From Mimachlamys varia (lineage: Eukaryota; Mollusca; Bivalvia; Pectinida; Pectinidae): DNA of 64,000 bases. The first letter of the stretch is position 1, and the number at the start of each line of letters is the position of its first letter. Positions 1-14,427 of the stretch are shown piece after piece. The notes beneath the pieces are model-generated. The model searched no databases and had not been told where the DNA came from. It was given only the letters and a program-made list of their open reading frames with translations. The DNA lies in the NCBI GenBank assembly GCA_947623455.1, contig OX392532.1, positions 25,704,792-25,768,791 on the forward strand, in the 5' to 3' direction. The translations under genes and the position numbers were made by a program.

Positions 1-2329
1 TAATTAATATTCAGTTAAATATAATAGCACTGGCCTCAATTTGTTCAACTTAGAAAGAAGGAATATTGTTAAGTTTAATATGTACCAGGTATTTTCTTTA
101 AAAGATCAGATAGTATTGGTCACAGTTGGTGCAGCTTAATGATAAGATTGCCATGTAGCATATTTAAGGGCTGCAGCGATGCATGAACGTAATGATACAA
201 TACATTTCATGAACATAATGATACAATACGTTTCATGATGCTGTGGTAACTATACGATACACATCGCAATAATATAGCTACTGTAACAGTAAAAGCAAGG
301 GAAAAGATTTCTAATGGCAGTATTACAACTGGAAGTAGAATTGGTCCAAAAAGTTTCTCGCTTTTGACATTCAATGTTCAAATCGGGCTGGCGCTGTGAC
401 TTGAACTGATATGAGTTGACTAAGTTCAGAAACAATTAAATCCTGAAAATATGATAGATATGTTTTAATACCTTCCAAACTAGATTGTGTATTGTACCTT
501 ATTTGAAATATTGCGATATATCTTCACGCAATGTATACTTGTTGCCTGAAAACATCATAAACTTCTAATTATAACATCTTCTCTCATAGAACATGAATAC
601 CTTAATTTTTCTTTTCAATAACAATACACAGTTTACATATTAATATCTTAAGGGGATCAAGAGCTGATAACATCTAAAAATAGAATTTGTGAAATTGAGC
701 TTTAAGTTTGTTTGGCATATACTGTAATGCTACATTTTGTGAGACATTTCTCACTCCAATCCGCAGGGATTGATTACGAAGATTTGTCGATAGACACATT
801 TAAAACAATGATTTATATGATATAGATATTGTTCTCTTTTTGTAAATTATTCATTCTCACGAAATAGTTTGAAGCACGTTCCCAGAAACAAGTATTTTAT
901 CATTTACAGATTTGTTAAGGTCATTAAATTTTTTTAAGTATCCGTCCATGCTGTATGTATACCCCTGTTATGTTACCTTATAGAGTAAGTACATATCTTG
1001 TTTAAATATTTATTTATACATGTCTATAAATTATACATTTATATTTTAACATTTAAGTCCATCATATATTACAATTTTTACTTTCGTTTAGGTTGTAAAT
1101 CCGTCCATTTACATTATGTCCATAAAATTATCCTATATTTATGATGTTTGTATTGTTTAAGCTCTCAAGAAAATCATTTTTAATTCATATTTTTTTTAAT
1201 GATAATGTAACAATATGATTTTTTTTTTTTTAAACTTAAAACCATTCCATAATTGATGTTAAGGTTGTGTAATTAATGTTGACAGTTTATATGATCTATG
1301 TGTACCTGACTATTACAATAAGGCTGTACCATCATGCATGCTGTTGTACCTTTATGTATATTAGTAGTTAGGTTCTTAAATTTCTTTGGCCAGAATAGCT
1401 AAGACCTACAATTCTTTCATGACTCGCTGGGTACATAGGTTTTAAAAAAGTTAAATTAAATTTGATCAATCTTTTCTTCCCATCCTTACCTCGTATCTTG
1501 ATCTACCAAAATATTGCTGCCCTTTGTCTTCTCCTGAACGACTGTTGCTAATCTTTTGCTCCTTCAATCTGAACAGTTTGTCCTAGAATAGCCATTGTCG
1601 AATAGGTCCCTTCTGACTGGAATAACGAAGGCTATGATAAGGAGATCTCAACCCTGGGTTTTATTTTTTACACAACAAAAAACGATTTTTTTTTTAACTC
1701 AGTTTGTAATGTCATTGTGCTATAAACACAGTTTTAAGCAGTAGGAAAATTGAACAAGTTTGGTTTGAGTCATTTAAGTGTTGGTGCCATATGAAGTATT
1801 TGGTCTAATATTAACGTTTTTTTACCTTTGAAATGTTCACTTACATTAAAGTTTGTTTCCTGACCCTCTCCAGTTGTGATCTGAAGGACATTTGTTGTTT
1901 TATTCTTGTTTACTTGTAGTTGATCTTTTGAACGTTTTTTGTGTCACCGTGGTAATGTGTATATGTGACCCATAGGGACATGATTGGTCCACATTTGATG
2001 CTGCACACTCAGTGGTGCATTGTGATATGGGGTGTTTCTTGATATTAAGCCGTTTGTCCTCAGGTACGACTCTTTATCCCACTATTATTCCAATGCTTGT
2101 TGGTACACTTGTTGGTGGTTTAATTTTGACAGAATACCTGAATATATATAAAAAATTTACTGTAAACATACATATTTTGTCAAACTCAAAATTTTAGCCC
2201 AAAACAGATTTAAACAGAAGGTGCAATGATGAACTGGTGCACTCATGGTACTTGCTACAGGAAGCAATATACAGGAACCTATTATCCCAGCCATAGTTTT
2301 GTGGAATCTGTTCAGTGCGAATTTGCTTG

Positions 2330-2418
2330 AATAAGTTTACCACTAAAATAAGTTTACTGCTTAAGTAAGTTTACCGCTAAAATAAGTTAACTGTTTAAAT
2401 AAGTTTACCGCTAAAATA
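2330..2418 (+). repeat. short tandem repeat
   Basis: About two and a half units of roughly 37 bp containing AAGTTTACCGCTAAAATAAG. Confidence 0.75.
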
Positions 2419-3671
2419 TGTACATTTACAGTTTTTCTTTTGTCAATTTTGCTATTAAATTAAAATCTGTTTTGAAGAAATCTTAACTGACTATTTCTTC
2501 TCGAAAATATGAATCGACTCCAGTCTTGTGCCACTTGTATTTATATATTACATCTGTGATACTGTAAATTTGATACGTTCACTGTTTAGCCAGCACTTTG
2601 TAAAACTTCTGATGAACTGTAATATATTTTCCATTTTGATACTAGTTTGTGTGGTGCCATTTCCCAACTATTGATGCTTGTATGTATCTTTCAAGAGAAT
2701 TTTCTTCCTTTTTATCTTACTGGTAACCTTCAGTTCAAATTTGTCTGTACATCATAACATTCATATATATATAGATGTGTATGATATTTTTTTGCGTCAA
2801 TGTCCGATATGTCAGATATTTATGATGGGTACAGGAAAAGAAAGGACATTACACATACAATGACAAACTGTAAATGAATACAAGCTGATTAACAAAGAAT
2901 TTTCTCCTTTACACATTTTAAGAAAATAGTCAAATATCACCATTTTATTTATTTATTACATTTACTAATGTGATAGTGTTTTGTAGTAAAGCATGAAGAA
3001 AAATATGGCCAGCTTCTTGTTTCACCTTCCAAGAGGTAGTTGATCAAATATTGAAATTTTGGATTAGACATCTGTTATGGGCATCTTTTTGTTTCTTGTT
3101 ATTTAATTATTTGATAAAACAGACAAATATCATGTTTATGTGTTTGTGTGGGACCCTGAATAGGATTTATCCAAGCAAGAGTTTTCTGGAGATCTCATTT
3201 TTATCCTGTGATAATTGTTTTTCTGCTGTGCTACATCTGTTTTGTATTACCTAGACTGTTGTGTGGTTTAAAGGAAATTTAAAACATTTAAAGGTTATAG
3301 ATTACAATGATAAAACTCCATTTTGGACATATGATAAGCACTGGTGAATGCCTCCTGGAAATTTCAGAGGTAATTAACACTCACTTACATTCCCTGCACC
3401 CCTGGAAAATGTTGATAAACAAAAATGTAAGGTAACCTATTTGGTTTGTTTATGCCAAATTTTACTTGTCTTTTTGAAGATTACTGGGGAGCAACACCAA
3501 TTTCTTAGCTGGTTTTAACTGTTATACTTTGCACACAAATCTTTCTATGTGCATGAAAATTTTGAGGAGGCAGTTTACGAAACAAGAATCATGATTGCGT
3601 TAATGTTGCCATGAACCTAGAAAAGAGTCCAGACCACTTGTGAGTGTGTTATAATTTGGTCCCAGTCAATG

Positions 3672-3757
3672 TATTGTCTGATACCCACGGCTGGCTTCCC
3701 TTCGCTATACTCTCTCATCAGGAGTGAGTGGTGGAGCGAAATCAGCCGTGGTATCCA
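3672..3757. repeat. imperfect hairpin
   Basis: GATACCCACGGCTGGCTTCC pairs with GAAATCAGCCGTGGTATC; possibly an old miniature element. Confidence 0.5.
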
Positions 3758-6700
3758 ATGATGCAGTCATTGTTGTCAATAATCGTTCATATTCCTCAGT
3801 AAAGTTTTATATTTGGTTGACTCCAAACCTTTCTTCCGGGCATGATGAGTTGGAGAAATCAAGTGTTATTTTCACTGTATATTAATCAACACTTCGTTAT
3901 GAAATTTTAAGTTTACAACCTTGATGTAATTGTCACTGTATATAAATGCTGCACTGTTTAATAAGTGTAAGATATATATAAATCCTGTTACATAATTCAA
4001 GGTGGCCTTACAGTGAATTTCGAGAGCTTTATAACATTATTTTCTTCAGAAAAACACTCACCCTTCCATCATAGTTTATCATATCAGTTTTAATTCCAGG
4101 TATTTTTGCTCCATTAGAGTTTTCTGAGTGTCGATGAAATTCTGTTAAATATTTGTGTATGTTTTACTGACAAACTCTTCCTGTTTTTGAGGAAGACTCC
4201 AAAATTTGGTTATTTTGACTTAATATATATAAATTTATTTACTTCAGTATATAATTGATAAATATATTCTGTTATTTCTCCTTGCATTTGCCATTTATAA
4301 AAGAAAGTTCACTGAAAAGTAAATCTCTTAATCATAAAGTGCACAGAAAACTCTAATGGTGCATAAAGTCTAATTTTAATTCCTCGTTACTGTTGCTGAT
4401 AATTATGTTGTATGTAAATGTGATGAATTAATTACCTTGTGACGAGACAAAATTTTAATTAAGTGCTATATCACACCTCACACTTGTTAAAAACATCAAA
4501 TTTATATTATAATCCGTCCAATATTTCATTTATGTCTGTTGTAGTTAAGTTGAATGTTGAACTGTAGGAATCCTAATGGCGGCATATGATATGTATTGAA
4601 GGATGAACGCCAGGACAGGATTATGTTGTAATAGATTATTGAATCTTGCACTAAACTTATTTTCCAATATAAAAATATGTTCAATACTTCAAATTTTATT
4701 TATTGCATGTAATGTTTAGGAGTTTAGTTTGTGTGAAAATTGTATGGAAAATTAAAATTTTAAGAAAAATATAACAGAATTTGAAAGGTGATAATTGTTT
4801 CTTTTTGAAACAAGTGTGATAAACCAACATTTCAAAAAGAAATATGTTAATTTAATTTGTTTATCGGTTCAAATTGAACCCATCACAAGGCATTTAGTTT
4901 TGACTTCCGTAGATTGCATTATGACACACAAATTTTTTTTTGGCGCTGAAGCAAATTTTCATAGAAAATTTAATTCTTTGTCATATTAGAATATAAACTT
5001 GTAATTTATATAATTTTATTGTAAATTATTCACATTGTACAGATAATGTTAACACTTAAGATATATATCTATTACACATAACTTCATGTAGGTAGGCCAA
5101 CTTTGTTAGGATTTCAATCCAATTTAGGTATTTTATTGTTACTTATAAACTTAGTCGGATATTAGTCTGTCTCCTACTCATGCAGAGATTCATTATTGTG
5201 CTTAAATACTTAATTAATAACAAATGAATTCTTAATCAATATTTAAGTTATGAAATGATTTTGAATTAATTCAAATATTTGAGAGTTTTAAATATTCCAA
5301 TAAAAAAATTGATTACTTATAAAATTCCTAATAAATTGTGTCATCAGAATAATGAAATTATTAATAATTATAATATAATATTTAGTATTTATAAATTTCT
5401 AAAAATAAATGATAATTTCCTAATATTTGTTTCCTTCAACCAAGAATTAACTACCACACAGTTTTACACTCGGGTAGATACTACCTGTTGAACTTACCAA
5501 GAAAGATCATGATTTTGTATGAAATAAATTTGAAGAGAATTTGATTATTAATAAAATGAAAAAAAAATAGGATTTATCACCTAATTAAAGAGTGTTTTTA
5601 CATATCACAGATTTCAAGTTTCCTTAATTTTTTTTCTAATTTATTTGTCTGAAATGGCATTGATTAAGAGACCATTAATTTGTTAAAATAAAATCGTGGT
5701 TATCATGATTTCTGGTCAGGCGAACAAATATTTATCTGAATTTTAATCATTTTATTGTTACAGTAATTTGTTATAATCATTATACATGTATACGTAGTAC
5801 ACTGGTTCTTTTTCTTCTGAAAATTTAACACATGTTTAAAAAATGTTGACACTTGGTCCTGAAAAATCTGGTTTTGCAGTTACACATATAAAATATTATT
5901 ATACACATATCCTTATCTGTTCCTTTTTGCATGTCTTTCTCACAGAATTGATATGTTCCAGTTTTTAGCATCAGTTACCTAAGATGTATTATTTAACTGA
6001 ATTTGAGCCTAGAGAAACAAACACATTAGTTTTTTTTATTTGAACTTTGATCCTGGTCAATCTAAGTCAAAACAATATGGAACCATAACTGTCAGAATGT
6101 TAAATGTTAATGCCAGATTTTTTATTGAAATAATTATAATACAAAAGTGAAAAGTTAATTCAGAAAGATTTTTTGTTGTTTTTTTCCCGGACACAACAAA
6201 GTTTCAATGTCTGTGTATTACATGTGTAGTACTTTATATGTTTTTTAAAAATAAATTCTCATTTTGGCTTTGTCCATTATGGTACCTCATAACTGACATT
6301 ATTGTCAGAGGATGTTGGAAAAACTGTATATGTAACCAAACCTGTGTCCGTATCACTTTTATGTACAGATAATCTGTCCGTTACGAAAAATCCATACATG
6401 TGATATTTTTGTATCTTTGTACATTGGTGTATGTGTTAGTGGAACAATTTGCTGTAGGTTTTCCAAGGGAGATAGAATCAGAATGATAGCAGGAGTGTTT
6501 TAGAAATAAAATGCTTCATATAGAAAAATATTTTGACTTGTGTTTTTTTTCCCTTTTGACATACAACTGTGTTTAGAATTTTTTACAACATGTGTGTGTT
6601 CCTGGACCGCAATCAACCATTTTTTGAGCTATGATTTTTTGTGTTTTAATTCTTTTCTGTGAATTTTAGGCAGTGTGGTAATTAGTCTCCCAGTGGTTAC

Positions 6701-7091
6701 CTGAGAGCACTACAGGTTTGCATTCCGTCTGAATTCTGTTTATCACATATCCTTGTCTAGGACACTATCTTCCAGGTTCTATTTCAACTGGATTAACCAG
6801 GTTTGATTTTGAAGTTCATCTTCAGATGGCAGAGTGTATCTAAACCAAAGAAGGTCACCGTGACCTATGGTTGAAGTCTTGAAGAAAAATTATATCTCCT
6901 GAGCTGTTTTAACTCTTTGACCTGGAGAACCACATTTGGTATGAAAATATGGCTTGTGATGGCAGGGTGTTTTGCACATAGAGTATTTTGACCTAGCTCC
7001 ACCCTTATCCTTTGAAAAATCGAATTAGGGGCATATATATTGTTTGTACAAATTCAATCGTGAGTACCGGTAATTAAATTTAGTATCCCGA

Positions 7092-8045
7092 TACAGTAAA
7101 CGAGGCACAGAGGGCCTGTATCGCTAACCTGGATACATTGATATCTAGGTAATCATGGTAAAATATTTTCTCTTTAGCGCCGTCCTTCAGCCCCCGGAGG
7201 GGTCTGTCCCACCATCAGTGCAATTTTGAGTCCTGAGCACCTAGGGATGCTTCCTGCCAAATAAGGTTGATTTCCAATCAGTGGTTATGGAGAAGAAGTC
7301 GCTACCTGGTAATATCAATATACCTTATTACTTCTTTTTGGCCCCTCCCTTCAGCCCCCTGGGGGGTCAGTCCCACCATGAGTACAATGTTGAATCCTGG
7401 GTACGTAGGGATAATAATAATATACAATATTTGATATAGCGCCCTACTTAGCTAACATAAGCCACTATAAAGTGCTTTACAGTACATAGATATACAATTC
7501 TTATACAATCAATACAATAAACACATACAGTTCTATCATATACAATTCTGAGGAGTTCGCAGGAGCTGCCTTATCGGGCGCTAACTAATTGTCCTATACC
7601 ACCTGGCTAATATCTCCATATGTGTGTGTGTATGTATGCGTGTGTGCTGGAGATGAATTGTGTTCTGTTTGTAGTGGGACCGTATTTCCAACAGCATCTT
7701 TTTTTATAGTGCCACCACACTTGAATGCTACATCACAGATACTAAAACATCCACCCCAGACCATTTTATACTCCACCTGGGTTGTTGGAGTTGGAGATGC
7801 TTCCTACCAAGTAAGGCTGATTTTCAATCAGTGGTTATGGAGAAGTCGCTTAAACCAATGTAGCTTAATGACCTTTTTGCACAATTAGGGACCAAGAGGA
7901 ACCTGCATATGAAATTTGAGAAGGATTCATGCAGTACTTTTTAAGAAATAGCGATCATAAGAATATTCTTTAAAGCCAGAAGGACGACAGACCACGAACG
8001 CAGGGCGGTTTAAATAGCCCACTATCTGATGATGGTTGGCTAATA
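7092..8045 (+). mobile_element. pearl-like element, chimeric and interrupted
   Basis: Begins with a decayed head (AGAGGGCCTGTATCGCTAAC) and two core units of the 24226 family. It ends with a different tail: TAGCCCACTATCTGATGATG then GGCTAA, the hairpin type of the 59828-61232 copy. A foreign insert lies at 7411-7795. Confidence 0.6.
7411..7795 (+). mobile_element. insert in the pearl-like element, unidentified
   Basis: Splits the core word TAGGGATGCTTCC (left part ends at about 7410, right part resumes at about 7796). Contains ATATTTGATATAGCGCC and AAGTGCTTTACAGTAC, a common animal interspersed-repeat motif, plus a short (TG)n run at 7620-7650. Confidence 0.5.
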
Positions 8046-8470
8046 ATAAAAGTCTAAATTAGAGCATATTTAAACTCGATGGAATGATAAATATATACTT
8101 ATGAAATAACGAAAGTTTGAACAAATTTATTTCATAAAATTAAATGTATACATACATAATAAGACACAGCAACAACACATAAATTTCTGTATATCATAAT
8201 GATTTATAAAATTTCAACATTCATGATATGTGTTCAACACATTTTGTCGATGGAATGTGACCAATCAACATATATATTAGGTGGGACATCATATACAGGA
8301 AGGCAATTTCTTATTTATGATGTAGACATAAAATTCTGATAACTTTCACCTGATTTTTGTTGTGATCCGAACACCATAATTATATTGATTACAAGCTAGT
8401 CACAAGTTATACATACTGATATGTAAACATGTAAACATTTCAAACCAGCAATGGGACAGTAAATAATTAA

Positions 8471-8853
8471 AGGCCCAATATACGTAACTTCAGGAAATTT
8501 TTCATCAATCTGAAAAATTCTGAAAAAAAATCAGTTGATAACCATGCAAAAATAAGCCTAAAACGAAGTAAACATCAGCGGTAACTAACTAGAAACTCCT
8601 GACAGAAAAATCCAAAGATTTGAAAATAATTCAGGTGGGGCCCACTTCAATAACAAACCGCCGGTAGAAGACAGTCAAAATGGTCGCGTGTTTACAAATA
8701 CCGAGTTTCAACTGCTGCCGTACCGGTTACCGCGTAAGAAGTCATCTTGGATATTGCTGATATCAGTTAATCTTAACTAAATCTATAAATATAAAAAGTT
8801 ATAAGGTTTGATTTTTGCATCAAGTTTTGCCGAAAGTTTCGTATATTGGGCCT
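8471..8853. mobile_element. 383-bp TTAA-flanked inverted-repeat element
   Basis: Ends AGGCCCAATATACG and CGTATATTGGGCCT (about 20 bp with one mismatch), with TTAA on both sides (8467-8470, 8854-8857). Non-coding. Fits a piggyBac-type miniature element by its duplication; family not otherwise known to me. Confidence 0.8.
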
Positions 8854-9157
8854 TTAAGTGTTGCTACAATTATAATATACTTTATCATCTCCCCTTATTT
8901 TGGCGCCAGGGAAATTAAAAATGCAATGGCCACACAGGGGCTAGAAACTGCGACCCTTCGACCTACACAAGGACTAGTTATTGACAAAGTCTAATGCGAC
9001 TACATACTTATGATGTAATTATCTCCCCTTGATCTATTGTTGCCCCATTAAGAAAACATGTAGTTAAGTATTCAAATGTTAGCCAGTTATTATAAGGTAT
9101 ACCTGTCATGTTATTTTTTATGTCTGTAAAAGGACAATGAAAGGTGATAAAGATAGT

Positions 9158-9228
9158 GTTGTCGCTGGGGCTCGAACCTGCGACCCTTGGCTCTCCAGCC
9201 CGATACTTTACCGCTGAGCTAAAGAAAA
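9158..9228 (-). mobile_element. tRNA-like SINE head or tRNA relic
   Basis: Minus strand reads TTTAGCTCAGCGGTAAAGTA and GCAGGTTCGAGCCCCAGCGA, good box A and box B forms. Flanks and acceptor pairing do not support a working tRNA gene, so a SINE-derived relic is preferred. Confidence 0.6.
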
Positions 9229-9677
9229 ATTCCTTACAGCTCACACTTGTAAGGCAACCTAATCAATGCATATATCTTTTACATGTCTACCTAATAGGTA
9301 TGTAAACAGCACTGGTGCTTACTTGTGTTAACCCCTTCTCAAACTAATACATGTTTTGATCTGACATCTACAACTTTTAAGAAAAAAAAAATTTTATCTG
9401 AAAAACCTTAATTTAGGAAAGAAATTAGAAATCAGTGTTAAACCAAATAAGTCTTTTCAAAGTATATAAAATAAATAATCAAAATTAAGTATCTGCCAGA
9501 GGGCATTGTAGATTTTGCCAATCTACAAATGACAGCAAACTTACATTTGTTTCAAAAAACCCACTTTGATTTAAAAAACTGATAATCTGTATAACAATAA
9601 TGTTTCCAATACATATCAACAATTAACATGTGGGCTTATTTGTGGGAAAATACAATAAAGCAAAATGAACATGCTGT

Positions 9678-9765
9678 TTGTAGGCCTCAAACCTGCAACT
9701 GGGAGGAGGGCAAGTGGTAGCAATATGGCCGACATCTTAACCACTTGGTCACTGGCTCCTTGCAT
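9678..9765 (-). mobile_element. tRNA-like SINE relic
   Basis: Minus strand: GTGACCAAGTGGTTAAGATG and GTTGCAGGTTTGAGGCCTAC resemble a Ser/Leu-type tRNA head. Decayed. Confidence 0.5.
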
Positions 9766-11903
9766 AGAACATGTGACAACAAAATTAAGAATGGGAGAAT
9801 ATGAATAACACTTGGGAAGGGCAAAGTTTGACTTGGCAAAACCTTTCTGATGACCATGGCACTGCTTTACAATATAAACGATATGTATGAAGCTGATATT
9901 TTTTTTCTACCACTTTAAATACATAAACAGTATTGGTATGCCACACATTAATGACATTTGCTTACAAGGCTGATTCTCTTCCATTCTTGCCCTTCGGCAG
10001 TTCGGGTTAAAATTGTACCATGTCAACCTATAGGTGCTTGACCTTGACATTAAAAGACTAAAGAAATATCAACCAATCTGGGTAGCAGTTCGTGGTCGAC
10101 CTTAAGTGGTTAATGTCAAGGTTGACATAGTGCAATTGTGACCCTCCAGCCTTCGGGCTTCATTACGGAGAATCCTTCTCATCCATCATATCAGAGATAC
10201 CCGGATGAGAGGGGGATAAAATTGAACGAAGCCTAAGCATGTTAATTTCACCACACATAAATGATACGATTAATGAACATGAAAGGAAAAAAAAATATTA
10301 TCAAAATCTCTAACTGATGTTTGATAACTGATTAAAGTAAATAACGAAGGAATGATACTTAACATGGCAGATAACATTTAAATATTTACAACATTTCAAA
10401 CATTTAAAAAAACATCAACAATGAAACGCTGAGGCCCAAATAAAACTCAGGGAAGCATTGTCTGAAAAAAAACAAACAGTTTCAGTACTGAGGGATGGGA
10501 TACATTTTTGTATAGCAATATTTATCAATTATGGACCTTAGGTGAGGTCAATATGGTGTTATATAACCACATGGAATCAAATATTTTAGCTTCTACCAGG
10601 TCGGTATAGTACCATATTGACCCAATCAAAGGTACTTAATTTTTATATTAGATATGAAACTTGTTTGCCAAAGACTGACATTACATTAATTATATGTATC
10701 TTGATAGAGCATGGAATTTGATTATGACATCATAAACGTAACACTGACTCAGTTTTTCTTAAAAAAGAAACATCAGGTCAATATCACAAAACATGGACCT
10801 CTGGGTGACTATATTCTAGCCAATGAGAATTGAGAAAAGGGTATAGACCATATCTAATATACATCAATATTTTGTTACTCACTATTAATTTGACTATTTT
10901 GCATTTTTAATGCCATGTGTCTGGCTTCTGTGCTAAAACACTGCCAAAATAAAGTTCTGTCAGTGTCATGTCTTGATCACAAAATTATAATCTATGTAAA
11001 TTCATGATTCTCATTTTGGCTAAAAATTTCAAACATTTAAGCCCACATTAACCACCATTATACAGTAGATTGTACACCTACTCTTATTGGATGTTTGCTC
11101 TTTACTCCGAATTAAGATGAGCATTGTCATGAATTTGCACAGACAATATTTGTAGAATAACAGTACATGTACACCAAAATAATGAAATTACAGTATGCAA
11201 ATATAAATCCCTGATTCGACAAGTCATACATTCATAAATGGTCTTAATATTACATTCTGAAAGTAACCATATAACATTACATGTGCGAAGATGTTCTATA
11301 TATACCTGGTATAGAGCCCTGCCCATTATAGGAAGATGAAGAAGAAAATATGTCTAAGATTTGGGAAAACTAAACACAACAAATTGCTCGAAAATCAAAC
11401 TATAATGGTGATGTAAATAAACTTATGACACAAATATATTATTTTATAAACTTACGAAACTATTTAACTGCAAATCTTTCAAAAAAGTATCTATTAGAAA
11501 TTGTTTTATAAAAATGCGAATCTAAATACCTAGCACAAGCAAAGCAAAGCTCTGTAGTTCCCCAGTCAATGGGTGACATCAAAATTATGGAACAACCTTG
11601 ATGTTTGTGTTATATCTTGCATCCGTACACAACTAAAAATTGCCCAACAACGTTATAATGCTAGCAGCAGCGAGACATGATACATATCATAATATTTGAT
11701 AGAAGCATATGGTAACAAACCAAAACACATTGTACTACAAGTAATAGTGAAAACTGGTCAATAATAGTCATGTTAGCCCTCAGAAAGCTAATTTGCGGAA
11801 ATTTTCAAGCAATCAGAAAACAGGTATCTGCCAGTCGTAAACAGTATACCCTCTATATAATGCCCCTTCTGTCTGCCATCTTGTTTACTGCCAACATATC
11901 TGA

Positions 11904-11990
11904 ACTCATCCATCCCTGTAATTTCAAAATGAACTGTTCCAACTTTTGATTTGAAAGAGCTCAAATGTGTCTTCAGGGGTGAATGAGTTA
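11904..11990. repeat. 85-bp mini inverted-repeat family, copy 1
   Basis: Ends ACTCATCCATCCCTG and CTTCAGGGGTGAATGAGTTA. Other copies: 12401-12489, 15198-15290, 20964-21033, 21944-22015, 25950-26034, 43242-43322. Confidence 0.75.
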
Positions 11991-12400
11991 GATTAATTAA
12001 TGTCCCTTTTTTTGTCTCCTTCATAATAAATTTCAACTAATTACCAAAAACATTAATTTTATAAAGCCAGTTTTGTCTGTAAAAATGATGACAGTGTAAC
12101 AAAGGTTTACTTTACATAGTGATAATATACAGTTTCAAAACTTTGCTGCATCACCCTAAAGTATAAGTATATGGCTAAGTCTGGTGCATTTATTTCCAAA
12201 AATATTCAAGATAGCTGGTGGAAACGAAATTTGTGATGGACAGCAGGACAGACAGGAGGAACAGACAGAAGGACAGACAGGTGGATAAAGACTACTCCTA
12301 TATTCCTTTTGATAGTTGAATATAGGGACTATAGATAAGTACATGTATGTGAAATCAGCATCATGACTTACATAAACATTTATCACAGGGTTTGTATATC

Positions 12401-12489
12401 TAACTCATTCACCCCTGAAGACACATTTGAACTCTTCCAATTCAAAGGTTGGAACAGATCATAATGAAACTTTGGGGTGAAATGAGTAA
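12401..12489. repeat. 85-bp mini inverted-repeat family, copy 2
   Basis: The best-preserved copy: TAACTCATTCACCCCTGAAG at one end and GGGGTGAAATGAGTA at the other, with TTGAACTCTTCCAATTCAAA inside. Confidence 0.8.
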
Positions 12490-13157
12490 ATGGTGTTTAT
12501 ATATAGACATCGGAGGTTGGATTTTACTAAAAAGTTATTGTTATTACATGTTATATTAAACCTCACAATATACATTTACTATACATCAACAACGATCTGT
12601 TACGTCAATTCATTAAATCATGAATATTTGATTAAATTTTTTGATATCACAACAAGTTGTATCAAAATGGTCAAGTTCAACAAGTAAGAGAAATGATTCT
12701 CATAAAATATATTACATCAATGATATCATACAGTTGATCATTGTCATCAAGATAACACTATTTGATTTTTTGATAGACTGATATGTATGATTTATCTAAG
12801 GTAAGTTTACAGGAATGTCCAATATTGTCATATTATTTGCAATAACAGGTCATATGGGACATTTAAGATGAGTTTTAGTGGAAATATTGAATAATTAAGT
12901 CTCTGTAATTGAGAAAATGCTATTTGTGAGAAGTAAAAGTTATCCACTGTATTTGCTGTTAACTGATCCTTTAACCCTTTTTCAGGAGCAAATAATAATA
13001 TATAATCCCCCTCCCGGACACACACATACATATTCATGTGATCCTGGCTGTTTAGTTTCCAAACCTCGAACCATTCTAGAACATTGAACATTCATGAGAC
13101 CCTTCATCCTCAATATCCAGGGGTTAAACTCACCTACGCTCCCTAGACTCCTTGGAC

Positions 13158-13494
13158 CATCCTCGGTATTCAGGGGTTACACTCACCTACGCTCTCTACA
13201 ACCTTGGAATATGTCATGGCAAAACTGAAGGCTCCCTCTGCCTCACCTTGTTGAGTGCATAAGAAAACTAGTTCGACCCTTTGATGTATATCAAAAGAAT
13301 CTTGTCACATAACGGTAAATGTTGATAGACTCATTTAAAGTCGGTTGCGGCTCCTTTCCAATCTTCAAAGGACAAGCATGCAGCCTAGCGATTTGTCAAT
13401 ATTTTTTTTTGCCCGAGCTTGCCTTCAGTTTTGCCATGACATATTCCAGGAGTGTAGAGAGTGAAGATGAGTGTAACCCCTGGATACCGAGGAT
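13158..13494. mobile_element. 337-bp inverted-repeat element, family 1 copy A
   Basis: Left arm: CATCCTCGGTATTCAGGGGT...GTCATGGCAAAACTGAAGGC. The right arm is its complement (GCCTTCAGTTTTGCCATGAC...GAGGATG). A partial extra left end lies at 13104-13155. Confidence 0.8.
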
Positions 13495-14427
13495 GGATGC
13501 CCTTCGATGATAGTTAATTTGGATAACATTTATTTCAAAACTGACATTTCATTATCCAAAAAAGCTCCTTTCTCTCAATCAACTCTTTTCAGTGGGTTAA
13601 TTTTATCTATGTGCTAGTTACACCAACTATGGTTTATGAATTATCTTTAAACAAGTTCAGTAAGTTGGTTCGGACGTTCCCAAATCATATCACAGAAATG
13701 CTTGTAGCATCTGGTCACATGTTATGATCTGGTCATCCCTGAAATGCCTCTTTGCTGACCGGTCAAGTTGTGAATGGTCCAGTATTTCCAGTGACAAATT
13801 CTCTGTCATTCACTATACGTCAATTACCATCAGGCTCGTTTTCCATGGTCTAAAAATAAAATACTAAAATTATATTTAAATTTCAACAAATTTTTGTGAG
13901 ATGTTAATACAAATATTTTATTTTATGGAAAAAAAAATTGTTTAATTTTATGTACGATTGTTATGATTTCAATGAAATTAAAAGCCAGCATTTTTAGAGA
14001 GACAGGATAAGCTTGTGACAGGTTTATATATCCTTTATGTGACATCTTTCCCCAGATCAATTAAGTACTAAATTAAGATAATAATACAAAACTGACTGGG
14101 ATATCTCCGACACGCTTTAATATAGCAGAGGGAGACTGGGTGGTGCAGTGGATACCACTTTCAGAGAAGGAAACAAGACTACACAGAAAACTGCAGAAAA
14201 CACCATACCTTTTATAATAATTAATGAAAATTCAAGGTCTTATAAACCGTGTCTCAAAGTGGTTCAAAAATTCTTATCCATGGTTATAGGGCCTTAACAA
14301 CAATTTGCTACCATTTCAGCACTCACAGCTAGCATTCTACAATTTCTGGCACAGTCCAACCAAGAACTCATCTACAGCTGAGTAGACTGGAATTTAAAGT
14401 ATATTGTTCAAAGATACAACACTGTGC

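Larger units (their letters stand above)
1..6540. other. AT-rich DNA without recognisable genes
   Basis: No exon with conserved coding content was found on either strand; all frames are at most 70 codons. It is poor in interspersed repeats compared with the rest of the window, and an AATAAA lies at about 6505. A long 3' UTR of a plus-strand gene starting outside the window is possible but unproven. Confidence 0.4.

Noticed and set aside
7594..7888. Overlapping 99- and 60-codon frames on opposite strands
   Set aside because: Lie in an insert within a pearl-like element with a (TG)n run; no conserved features.
9158..9228. Functional tRNA gene
   Set aside because: Boxes A and B are present but no good cloverleaf or acceptor stem could be drawn; SINE head preferred.
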